64,000 nt of DNA from Ceratodon purpureus (taxonomy: Eukaryota; Streptophyta; Bryopsida; Pseudoditrichales; Ditrichaceae): NCBI GenBank assembly GCA_014871385.1, contig CM026429.1, positions 7,598,642 through 7,662,641 on the forward strand. The letters are read 5' to 3'. The position numbers and the translations under genes were made by a program. Of this stretch, positions 25,401 to 31,311 are shown piece by piece (position 1 is the first letter of the stretch; the number at the start of each line of letters is the position of its first letter). The notes beneath the pieces were generated by a model that did no database searches, was not told the origin of the DNA, and saw nothing but the letters and a program-made list of their open reading frames with translations.

Positions 25401-28400
25401 AAGAATTCTTAAAAATGTTCCAGTTCACATTGAAGCGCACCGCTTGAAACTCATCCCTGGAAGTCCAGTGCCCTCCCGTGTATGAATCATAATCCCACTT
25501 AGCAAGTCGGAGGCAAGCGTATTCTGTACTGCTATCAATCTCCCGTCTCCAGAGCTTGGAAACAGCACGAGCATTCTGTACATCTTGAAATGTAATTACC
25601 AGTGGAGGAGACCAACACTGTGTTGTACTAGAGCCCACTGACTCCCAAGGGTTAGGTCCATCTGCCATCCGTTGTAGCAAATCCTGAAGAATTGTTTCAC
25701 AAGCTATGACTTCAAGGGAATTGCTCATTCTCACAAAACTATGTCTACCATAAGCAACACACACTAAAGTCCTAAACCAATTGCTGATTGAAATAAGTTG
25801 AACTCAACCCACCTAGGTTTATATAGTATAACACTTGACTTAAAAAGGTACAGTAGATCTTATCCGAAGACAAAGAGACTAACAATAATTTCAGGCATTT
25901 CTAGGAGGTATATAATTTTGGACTCATTATAAGCATTATTGTACGCCTATTCTGAAATATCCCAACAAGTTTCCAAAGGTATATTATCTGCTATGCAAAT
26001 TTCTTTTCAATGTACCAGAGGCCAAGAAGACCTAGAGCTCATATAATTTAAATATTCTCACTTATTAGCTCTGAACATGACGTCATCAAGACGTCAGCCC
26101 TAATTTCCTTTCTCTATATAAAAGTCGTGTATAAGTGAATGTGAAATAAAGTAGTTCAAATAATAAATCCACGGAATTAATTATCTTTTTTAATCTGATT
26201 TCTATAAATAGAACCCTAAATTTAGTACTGCTCCACGGTTATAGGGTGCATTTCTTTTCCTAAAAACTTGGTAAAATGTCATATCTCTGCTCTCCCATCT
26301 CCGCTCGCTGCTCTCCGCTCGCCGCTCGCCGCTACCATGCTAACTTTCCCCGCACTGGGACTAGCGTACAATGTTATACATGCTTGTCCCGCAGGTTGTG
26401 TTCTATTTCGTGGTGAGCACGAGGCTTGCGAATCATGTCCCCGCTGCGGGAAAAGCACATACAGAGAAGGTAGCGTGTGTCTTCTGTAGCGCACTGTATG
26501 TCATATGGAGGTCAACGTGTGTTATCCGTAACGCATCCCATGTCACCTGCTACTCAGTTTACTACATCTGTAACGCAGTATATGTCATGTTAAACGTAAT
26601 TTATGTCATCAGTAACTCACTGTATGTCATCTGAAACGCACTTTATGTCACCCTTCCTCGAATGCATTCATGTCACTTTAGTCGCAGAGTTTGTCATCTG
26701 TAACACAATTTGTGCCATCTATAACGTGATGTAGTTTTCTCTGTACCTGTATGCAGGTACGAAGACAGCACCGATGAAGGTGGTAAGGCACTTCCCCCTT
26801 ATTCCGAGGTTGAGGCGCATGTTTGGCTCTCCTGCAATTGCAAAACTTCTGAAGTGGCATTCACAGCGTGGCGTGAGCACGAACGGGGATGGTGAGATCG
26901 CGATGGACAGTGTTGTCGACAGTCCCGCTTGGAAACACATTGGAGTCATAGATCCCACATTCCAAGCGGAGAACCGGAACGTCCGCATGGCACTGTCACT
27001 TGATGGACTGAACCCTTTTTCGGTTCGGAGTACGTCACATTCAACGTGGCCTGTTCTTTTGATAATTTACAACCTACCGCCGTGGTTACTTACAAAACGC
27101 TTTTTCATCATGCTGAGCATTTTAATTTCGGGCAAGGAGTCACCAACAGACAAGAACATCGATGTTTTCATTGCGCCACTTCTGGAAGAATTGCATGGCC
27201 TTTGGGGAGGCGTACCAGCCGTGGACGCTTCAGCAGATCCCGGAGAGAGGTCCTTCACACTTCGTGGCCTGTTATTGTGGACAATCTCGGATTTCCCCGC
27301 GTATGGCTTGATCTCTGGACAGCAAACCAAGGGCTACAAGGCTTGCCCAGTTTGTGGCCCGAACATTGTTTCCAGGAGTGCGAGGGGCCCGAACGGCCAG
27401 AAGATAGTGTACGTAGGTGCACGCCAACGTCTTCCAGAGGACCACGCATTCCGTACCGATATGCGCTTCAACGGTCTTGAAGAGAACGGTTGTTCCTGTT
27501 CAAGGATGACTGGCAACGACGTCCTGCAATTTGCAGAAGAAAGGGAGGCCTACATCGCCTCTGGTGGCAGGGCAGACGGCCCAGCCGATCCTGTGAGGAG
27601 GCACGGAGTGAAGAGAATTTCCGCGCTTTACTCCCTTCCATATTGGAAGGTCTGGGCCATGTCGCTGACTACTTTTTATTTCTGCTCCAATCCTGAATAT
27701 GGTTAAGTGCACGAGGCAAAGCGTAACGTAAAACTCTGTTAAACCGCGTCACGGTGATGTCATGTAGAACATGAACCTAGGACATAGAGTACCGTCACTT
27801 TAAACACAGAACATCGTCTATTCTCTGTCAACCTACGTCACTTCAATGCCTCAGTTTCTGCATTCCAATTTTTTTTTTTAAATTATAGAATTTTGACGAC
27901 GGCCCGAAATGTGTGGTGCAGGACTTGCTCATCAGGCACACCTTGGACGTCATGCATTGCGAGAAAAACCTATGTGAAAATATAATAAAGACTCTGTTTG
28001 GGGAGACTGACTTCCCTCGAGGACGCATGGACTTCAAAGACATGGGAGTGAGGTCTAACTTATGGTTGAGACAGACCGACGGCACAGACGGCCGGCTATT
28101 CATGCCACACGCACCTTACGTTCTCCTACCACAAGCGACGAACGACATGCTAGCTGTAATAGGATCGACGAAGGTGCCTCAGAATTATGCAGGCGCCATT
28201 CACAAAAGGGTGTCTGAAGGAAGACTGAGATTTCTTAAATCTCATGACTTTCACATCCTAATGCAACAGGTAAGCGAATTTCAATTCTACGTTGCTATTA
28301 TGTTTAAGTTGACGTAATGATTGTGTGTCAGCTATAGAGATACAAACAATATGTTACTTCTCCTCACTGGAACGTTTTAGTTAACGCCAGAGCACGTTTC

Positions 28401-30335
28401 GCCCTGTTAAGCTACATTCATCGTAAACACAGAGTAATGTTACTTGAAACAATGAGTAACGTTACTTGAAACAATGAGCAACGTTACTTGAAACAATGAG
28501 TAACGCAATTCCACGTTACTAGAAAGAAGGAGTAACCCCAGGTTCACGACAAAGCACGTGTCTAGACTATTGTCACCCTTAGGAAAACAATGTGACGCCC
28601 TGTACCTTTTTGTAGTATGCTTTCCTCTTATTCATTCCGTACTTTCTGACATTCTATTTTACTCGGTGCCGGTGCATTTGCAGATACTACCCGTGTCACT
28701 GAGGAATGTCGATATGAATCGCGAAGTCCGGACCTGCATCATGAGAGTCAGCAGGGTATTTAGGCGCTTGTGCAGTCGCACAGTCAACCCATCCAAAGAA
28801 GAAGAGTGGGTTGCAGACGCGAATGAGACACTTTGTATGATTGAGCGCGAGTTCCCTTTAGGCTCAATGGTCATCATGGCGCACCTTCTTGTGCATCTCA
28901 TGGAGGAGCTATTTCTATGCGGCCCAGTTCAGAGTCGTTGGATGTATCCAATGGAGAGATACATGAAGACCCTGAAGGATTATGTGCGTTCGTATGCTCG
29001 GCCCGAGGGTTGCATGGCAGAGGCGTACTCTATGGAAGAAACACTTGGATTCTGCTCAGAGTATATGGAACGTTACGACGCTACATCCCGCAGAGTGTGG
29101 GACGCAAATGAAGATCAGGCAATGCACGATGAAATGGTGGAGGGCAAGGGAGTAAGGCGAGTGATGTCACGCACCCTTCGTGAATGGATTCACAAATTTG
29201 TAATCACAAACGCCGCCTCACTTCAGCACTACAGACGGTGACACCCTAAACTGTGGCTGTGACCCTTCTCTGCTTTTTTTCCCCTTCAAATGTCAACGTC
29301 CGTAAACATGAATTAATGTTGCCGAAAACATGAGTTTACGTTCACGTCACCAGAATTTGTGTTAACACCCGTTAAAATGGCAGCAAATGCGTTAAAACGT
29401 GTCACTGTGTACACAGTTTCCCTTAAATCTAACGCAACAGCTCTGACAATGTCTTCATAATTGCGCACCTCAGAGCATACGAGGTGGAACAAGAGTCCAG
29501 GTCGTCACTACGCCGCCAGCGCCATCGTGGAAGACCTTCTCGAAGGAGACGGAGGCCCTCTGAAATGCCTTCAGAGCTGCGGGCTTTGCCACCCTTTCCA
29601 GATTGGCTGACTGCCGCGGTTGCCTCCGACCGTGCCAGTGGCTTGAGGCGCGTCGACCAAACCACGTTTGATCTGTCGAGGCCTCCGTCGTTTAATGCAA
29701 CCGCGTATCGATCAATGAAGGCTTATGGCATGCACTTTCGTTGCCGCTCAGTCGAAGCTTCAAACACCACCATGGACAGTGGAGTGCATGCATCCTTCAC
29801 AGATGATGGAGGGGCAGAGACAGAAGAGTACGTGGGCCATGTTGAAGAAATACTGGAATTAGACTACAGGCGTACGTGCGTCGTGGTTCTTGTATGTTCA
29901 TGGGTTAAAGGAAGAACAGGAGGTGCTACTCCTACAATGAAGCGGGATGAACACGGGTTCCTTTCTGTCAATTTTGCAGATCAGTACATCGCACCTCTGG
30001 GACCCCAGTCATTTGCTTTTCCCATTCATGTACAGCAAGTGTTTTTTGCGCCCGACGACGGGCCGTGGAAGGTGGTATGCAAGGTTGATGTTCGAGGCAG
30101 CCGCGGAGGTCGCACATTCGCAGAAGAAGGTGACGACGCAGATGCACAGATCACCGGCCCTATTTCATCACGTGCCAATAACATAGACAGCAGTAGACCC
30201 GAAGCATCAGACTCGGAGGACTTCATAGTGAACGGGTCTTTTGTAGAAGGGCACATGATTGGTCCTGTAGCAGCGGCCAGTGACGATGAGGGAGCTGACC
30301 ACCTTCTCGGCGATTCATCAGATAGTGAGCATTGA
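1447..30335 (+). CDS. CACTA Tnp2 transposase with DUF4218 and DUF4216 regions, split by a giant MULE
   Basis: Catalyses movement of the CACTA element. Exons read as 1447-2158, [MULE], 26362-26469, 26757-27649, 27889-28269, 28684-29237 and 29474-30335. All introns are GT-AG and all phases agree, giving 1169 codons if the insert and one target-duplication copy are left out. Landmarks in order are LLPEGNVLPAKHYSAKRML, then CPAGCVLFRG with CPRCGKSTYREG, RMALSLDGLNPFS, NIDVFIAPLLEELHGLWGG, LLLWTISDFPAYGL, RHTLDVMHCEKNLCENII, then HLLVHLMEELFLCGPVQ with RWMYPMERYMKTLKDYV (DUF4218-like) and a DUF4216-like tail (LDYRRTCVVVLVCSW). These are characteristic of plant Tnp2 proteins. I chose ATG 1447 because MAFPSRKRKW is basic; 1399 is an in-frame alternative that begins with a non-ATG codon. 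The insertion makes the gene non-functional as it stands. Confidence 0.85.
2149..2158 (+). repeat. Left target-site duplication of the giant MULE
   Basis: GCACTCGGAC here matches GCACTGGGAC at 26352-26361 in 9 of 10 positions. Each copy abuts the run of Gs (left) or Cs (right) that ends the inserted element. Ten bases lies in the 8-11 bp range made by Mutator-like elements. The duplication falls in the CACTA transposase codons for Ala-Leu-Gly. Confidence 0.8.
2159..2378 (+). repeat. Left terminal inverted repeat of the giant MULE
   Basis: Begins with five Gs, then TAGCTTGT and the GC-rich block ATGGTAGCGGCGAGCGGCGA. Its reverse complement ends the element at 26351. The first 55 bp or so align well with the right end; the inner block ACCCTATAACCGTGGA (2363-2378) is also shared. 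Between them the left arm has about 100 extra bases, mostly copies of GAATATTC-like palindromes (about 2297-2345). Confidence 0.8.
2390..3200. other. Pyrimidine/T-rich non-coding stretch inside the MULE
   Basis: The + strand is strongly T- and C-rich here, with long runs of T and repeated TTTATCTTTT words (for example 2880-3100). No credible coding frame is seen. It separates the left terminal repeat from the first cargo gene. Confidence 0.6.
3219..3228 (+). promoter_or_regulatory. Candidate TATA box for the acidic-protein gene
   Basis: TTATATATCC lies about 125 bp before the ATG at 3348, which leaves room for a short leader. Its position directly before a coding frame supports it; no other element was identified. 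Confidence 0.4.
3348..3797 (+). CDS. Acidic hypothetical protein, MULE cargo
   Basis: The frame of 149 residues starts at ATG 3348, the first real ATG in it. The N-terminal half is very acidic (EEEGEEELNG, around residues 24-33), the middle is rich in Val, Glu and Pro, and the C-terminal half is basic (LLKRPRPPQVPIRERT) and ends in KRNKFKE. I recognise no domain. It lies between the left terminal repeat and the convergent transposase gene. It could be an accessory MULE protein or a captured fragment of a longer gene, and there is nothing to decide between them. Confidence 0.5.
   Translation: MEVAGDTTISLGDVLGPFHPYEEEGEEELNGCNEGHSENDGVEAKIDVIGDIVAVEEPRVLVVPEEEPIVPLAPHAYSKVGKIPPGTYSREALRGKSEAIPLLKRPRPPQVPIRERTMNVNVACPVVQEVVRDCAENAKGIPKRNKFKE
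4057..7769 (-). CDS. MULE transposase: zinc-binding domain, DDE core, SWIM finger; one internal stop
   Basis: Cuts and joins the element's ends. Exon 1 runs 7769-5649, a 107-bp GT-AG intron follows, and exon 2 is 5541-4057, about 1200 residues in all. An acidic, Ser/Thr-rich N-terminal region precedes a Cys/His zinc-binding region with WLRCGNKEC and HQGTHNHP (WRKY/GCM1-like). The presumed triad is Asp544 in CHVYDATY, Asp593 in FMADNA and Glu724 in NLAETVHNKW, with CLFHW between the second and third. The C-terminus has a SWIM finger, CTCPAF...YCKHIYYI. A long Lys/Arg and Asp/Glu-rich linker with RGVGRNVRAR precedes it. Codon 596, directly after FMADNA, is TAA where a Gln or similar would be expected (CAA to TAA is one change), so this copy probably makes no full-length enzyme. 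The intron and the rest of the frame are intact. Confidence 0.8.
7770..8438. other. Divergent intergenic region between transposase and + strand cargo
   Basis: This AT-rich stretch lies between the transposase start (- strand) and the small basic gene (+ strand), so promoters for both directions should lie here. I saw no clear TATA pair or repeat. A weak run TTTTATATATATTTT at 8279-8293 could serve the + strand gene. Confidence 0.4.
8439..8762 (+). CDS. Small Lys/Arg-rich hypothetical protein, MULE cargo
   Basis: The frame of 107 residues starts with a true ATG. It has two clusters that look like nuclear localisation signals, RKRKRRGK near the start and GRKKKD around residue 29, then an acidic/polar second half. 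I recognise no domain. A good splice donor (GTAAGT) lies inside it at 8709, so it may be the first exon of a longer gene rather than a complete protein. No partner exon was identified before the next gene begins at 9192. Confidence 0.35.
   Translation: MQTETRKRKRRGKFYYSTRKQLEASKMGRKKKDTQLEMAAVTKTLDFDRVAETSQMEKEDVDSTRQYERRGKLKKSVPQESCSNNTGGKDVSDSSFFEMTLNCHVHD
9192..17456 (+). CDS. ParB-like / beta-class DNA methyltransferase-like fusion protein, MULE cargo
   Basis: Nine exons (9192-9297, 12076-12682, 12777-12975, 13078-13494, 15093-16055, 16147-16494, 16591-16873, 16959-17154, 17243-17456) join in phase with GT-AG borders to give 1110 residues without a stop. Residues about 100-240 hold a ParB/sulfiredoxin-like fold candidate: RMISLPVVRPYLKNDVSQLA, then VFMVWDGNHRLQAW, with the DGNHR box at 189-193. 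A helical middle and a linker of KD-rich repeats (around 550-600) follow. Residues about 765-1000 are laid out like a beta-class N4/N6 amino-methyltransferase: a motif IV-like VIADFPDG at 786-793, a G-G-hydrophobic segment, then KSEALLQLLI (motif X-like) and VADLTASTGNS (motif I-like, about 967-977). The DPPY and FxGxG cores are altered, so activity is doubtful. The tail is acidic. Introns 1 and 4 carry the palindrome cluster. Confidence 0.75.
9472..14907 (+). repeat. Dispersed palindrome cluster TGCCGGTGCCGGCA in two introns
   Basis: Exact copies start at 10544, 10640, 10839, 10954, 11049 (centre CA, the reverse orientation), 11111, 11333, 12013, 13667, 13990 and 14894. Degenerate copies are at 9472, 10417, 10711 and 13633. 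Most extend to the 20-bp form AASTGCCGGTGCCGGCASTT, two 9-bp inverted arms around a TG centre. All lie in introns 1 and 4 of the ParB/methyltransferase-like gene, none in its exons or short introns. Spacing is irregular, from 62 bp to over 1 kb. Each copy has two CCGG sites, so both CG and CHG cytosines. They could be protein-binding or modification sites, or form a short stem in RNA. Confidence 0.9.
11371..11463 (+). repeat. 33-bp tandem repeat, three copies, in intron 1
   Basis: ACTCAAATTGATTCTTATTG begins at 11371 and again at 11404; a third copy with a few changes starts at 11437. It lies just after the palindrome copy at 11333. No function is apparent. Confidence 0.85.
17457..17900. other. 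Presumed 3' region of the ParB/methyltransferase-like gene
   Basis: AT-rich DNA between the stop codon at 17456 and the minisatellite. It has no credible frame with a recognised product. It would hold the 3' untranslated region and polyadenylation site, which I could not place. Confidence 0.4.
17898..18815 (+). repeat. Pyrimidine-only minisatellite, about 35-bp units, roughly 25 copies
   Basis: The array repeats ACTCCCTATCCCTCCCCC-type units followed by CCTCTACCTCCCCGT. Units vary in length and in the inner words (ATCCCCCATC, GTCCCTCACC, ATCCCTCTTCC). Almost every base on the + strand is C or T. Such strand asymmetry over 0.9 kb can favour triplex or other unusual structures. It sits inside the MULE between the methyltransferase-like gene and the RING gene, where the two genes converge. 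Confidence 0.95.
18816..19069. other. AT-rich spacer after the minisatellite
   Basis: No coding frame, repeat or site was recognised. It would contain the 3' end of the RING gene on the - strand. Confidence 0.4.
19856..23302 (-). mobile_element. Nested 3.4-kb element with one long reading frame; class uncertain
   Basis: It is flanked by GTATTCC on both sides (19849-19855 and 23303-23309), a 7-bp duplication, and interrupts the RING gene frame at that exact point. Its base composition differs sharply from the surroundings: GC-rich, with CCGG and CCGGT words throughout. It carries a single - strand frame (22751-20886) that looks whole. I see no reverse transcriptase, integrase or DDE domain, so it is non-autonomous. 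Ends do not show a clear TG...CA pair or a long inverted repeat (only a weak TCCGGWAGG match), so whether it is an LTR-type relic or another class is open. Confidence 0.6.
20886..22751 (-). CDS. Protein resembling the plant transposon-protein family (PF20167-like)
   Basis: A frame of 621 residues with a good ATG at 22751. Residues about 40-210 contain segments such as RITNKWASVFIGAMIGEF, VDWGVMMKTIIDRQVA and ACLPSFLIHLYRTKGLLS-like sequence, which resemble the 'putative plant transposon protein' family often found in non-autonomous plant elements; this is from memory and not verified. An acidic patch (DQDDDDDVIEVSPTP), a long coiled coil around residues 330-400, and a Pro/Ser-rich tail follow, ending basic (KKLKRPQKKERLDGT). 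Codon use is GC-rich, unlike the AT-rich genes around it. It is the only gene of the nested element. Confidence 0.5.
   Translation of the reverse strand: MGRKGKEPAAEGQSFRVQRVMPLIPAGEKEKELLRTALESMRCEVLLDKAWGWKLALPAQEILVKNPENRGTIRGEPDQWTAQLWRETYGFKNSGEVSTPEPRDFVHRYLKGAGDPREGWGLDDIVDPEARRVVGFMNPIFHSEKPKRITNKWASVFIGAMIGEFTVDWGVMMKTIIDRQVANLRKTKKQATCLPSFLIHLYRTKGLLSAEEVREYDELLSYQQFAEPEEVSDQDDDDDVIEVSPTPAKRPRPSPEKGQPSGSPRTPVPAKRTLNTEIQQPTGPPEHTGDPYQDLVNLSEQATTYARFLQSTRQAEGRLAREVMILTGSDRLEDCLSILRKHRDLAGLQEKHMDRLAKYRETNRKLEEEVRDARKDFNDARDRSVEAIRSVAEIKATLALPVDVANQCAVYQAFLTRQPDPTMKNIIKFMHDRTQVMKDTWMMMKNLVEVLGYAEAGPSSGPPANQEDPRPPSPTREPAPVPPPASPIRSAIRPAQQEVGHPLEDPIPDTLSSLHTLPNLDGVETVNPGNIPLGPDQRPPPVDFIPVQGSPETLQVDLSAVPVAARSPSPAVQVDRSRKSSEPSASEAPEEGPSLKKLKRPQKKERLDGTRHSPRLDKHKE
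24081..25215. other. AT-rich non-coding DNA in the MULE
   Basis: This stretch lies between the RING gene start and the F-box-like gene. It is very AT-rich and contains no convincing frame. Upstream promoter sequence for the RING gene should be near 24090-24250. I saw no transposon ends or repeats. Confidence 0.4.
25216..25728 (-). CDS. Small F-box-like hypothetical protein, MULE cargo
   Basis: The frame has 170 residues from ATG 25728 (MSNSLEVIACETILQDLL); a longer reading from 25764 would need a non-ATG start. Residues about 45-80 (FQDVQNARAVSKLWRREI) resemble the second half of an F-box, where 'V-S/C-K-x-W-R' is typical, but the usual leading Leu-Pro is missing, so the call is weak. The rest has several Trp residues and no recognised repeat. 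A TATA box lies about 90 bp upstream of the ATG. It is the last gene before the right terminal repeat. Confidence 0.45.
   Translation of the reverse strand: MSNSLEVIACETILQDLLQRMADGPNPWESVGSSTTQCWSPPLVITFQDVQNARAVSKLWRREIDSSTEYACLRLAKWDYDSYTGGHWTSRDEFQAVRFNVNWNIFKNSWSLANPIGNDRLETMSLGELSCSELDQLRTLLSRNGNQSLWLEAGEKLIPDDGIWISPKHR
25816..25826 (-). promoter_or_regulatory. TATA box for the F-box-like gene
   Basis: On the - strand the sequence reads CTATATAAACC, a near-ideal plant TATA box, about 90 bp before the ATG at 25728. This leaves a leader of about 60 bases. Confidence 0.55.
26232..26351 (-). repeat. Right terminal inverted repeat of the giant MULE
   Basis: Read inward on the - strand it begins GGGGAAAGTTAGC and then ATGGTAGCGGCGAGCGGCGA, identical to the left end over that block. 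The inner shared block ACCCTATAACCGTGGA (reverse strand) is at 26232-26247. The right arm is about 100 bp shorter than the left. Confidence 0.8.
26352..26361 (+). repeat. Right target-site duplication of the giant MULE
   Basis: GCACTGGGAC matches the left copy at 2149-2158 in 9 of 10 positions. It is followed by TAGCGTAC, which continues the CACTA transposase frame (Leu-Ala-Tyr). Confidence 0.8.
26490..26740 (+). repeat. Short degenerate repeats in the first Tnp2 intron after the MULE
   Basis: Words such as TATGTCATCTGTAACGC recur about every 25-35 bases with variations. The same GTCAT/AACGC vocabulary fills the DNA at 1-120, 27720-27840 and 30360-31290. CACTA elements carry subterminal repeats bound by their own proteins; here the motif is also in introns. 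Confidence 0.6.
28440..28505 (+). repeat. 22-bp tandem repeat, three copies, in a Tnp2 intron
   Basis: TTACTTGAAACAATGAGTAA-type units repeat at 22-bp steps, beginning at about 28440, 28462 and 28484. They lie in the intron between 28269 and 28684. Confidence 0.8.
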
Positions 30336-30359
30336 CCCTCCACAGATCTGATGTCAATT

Positions 30360-31311
30360 GGCTTATCGTGATGTTTCAAGTAACGCAGTTCAACGTCTAT
30401 GGAACATCACTTGTCGTTTTCAGTAACGTCCACAATGCAATGCATGATTAAGCAACGTTAACCATGACGCGTGAACGTTAAAAAACCTGTAATCGTGATC
30501 TCATCGCTAACTGTGACGCTATCACGTTAAACCTGCGTCCAATTTGTCAAGTCCAATGTCAATCTACGTCAGTGGTGACACGTTCACATGAAAACATACC
30601 AAAATGCATCTCACGTTTAAGTTAACGCACGCATCAAGTAGACGGGTTTTTGCGTCACTAAAAACGCGCGCGTCACTATTGACACCCCCTACGACATAGA
30701 CCTCGTGAAAACCTAGCCGCCACGTCATTAGTAGCTTATATGCATAAGGGACACGTCAGCTACGTCCATATGTTTCTTAAAACGCAGCGTGACGCGTTTT
30801 TATGTCATCAAAAACGTGTGCGTCACTGTTGACACCCCCTAGGATGTAGCCTACAGGCTACAGACCGCCTAGCCGCCACGTCAGCGGAACCGAAACTCTA
30901 GACCCACGTTTTTAGTAACGCAGTTGAACGTTTCTCATGTCACCCTAAACACCCTGTACGTTAAAAGAAACGTGCTGACGTGGGATGTGACTACATTCAT
31001 CCATTACCAAACTACCGTGAGGTAAAAAACTCCTTGGAAAAGTTACTTTCCACAAAGCAGAGCTCTGTTTAAGTTGACGTGTCCCTGTCCCGTGGCGTTA
31101 TCTTTAACACTGAACCGTCACTTCAAAATTCAAGTTGACACTCTTTGACAGAAGCCGTTAAAGCAACGTCAAAAGTGACGCGTGCACGTTAAAACCTTTA
31201 ACGTGCACTATGTTTATTTGGATCACATTTCCACACTAATTTCCATAATTCGAGTTTTACGTTTCAGATGACGCAGTTTAACGCGGGACAGAATGCTGTT
31301 CTGCTCTAGTG
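30360..31311 (+). repeat. Right subterminal repeat region of the CACTA element
   Basis: Dense copies of ACGTCA, AACGTTA, GTCACGTT and ACGCGT-like words in both orientations fill about 950 bp after the transposase stop. They cease at the TAGTG terminus. No gene is present. Confidence 0.65.

Larger units (their letters stand above)
2159..26351. mobile_element. Giant Mutator-like element (MULE), 24,193 bp, with cargo genes
   Basis: Ends are imperfect terminal inverted repeats starting GGGG. The left end carries ATGGTAGCGGCGAGCGGCGA, and the same sequence appears reversed at the right end, just inside a variable 13-base tip. Similarity continues for about 55 bp, and a second block, ACCCTATAACCGTGGA, is shared further in (2363-2378 and 26232-26247). 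A 10-bp target duplication flanks the element. Inside lie a DDE/SWIM transposase (- strand) and several genes not needed for transposition: an acidic protein, a basic protein, a ParB/methyltransferase-like protein, a coiled-coil/RING protein and an F-box-like protein. Typical autonomous MULEs are a few kb long, so this one is exceptionally large. The host CACTA coding sequence rejoins in frame across the insert, so the insertion is probably not ancient. Confidence 0.85.
1..31311 (+). mobile_element. CACTA (En/Spm) DNA transposon, left end outside window, carrying a nested giant MULE
   Basis: A Tnp2-type transposase gene spans 1447-30335. The non-coding DNA on both sides and in its introns is full of short motifs built from ACGTCA, GTAACG and AACGC, which stop abruptly near 31311. 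The sequence there ends in TAGTG, the expected right terminus of a CACTA element; read inward from the right it starts CACTAGAGCAGAACAG. The left terminus is not in the window, so the inverted repeat and the 3-bp target duplication cannot be confirmed. Without the 24.2-kb MULE insertion the part seen here would be about 7.1 kb. The intact splice structure of the transposase suggests the element was still in good order when the MULE landed in it. Confidence 0.8.

Noticed and set aside
28668-28676. GGTGCCGGTGC in a CACTA intron as another copy of the palindrome
   Set aside because: Only part of one arm matches and there is no inverted partner, so a chance match is likely.
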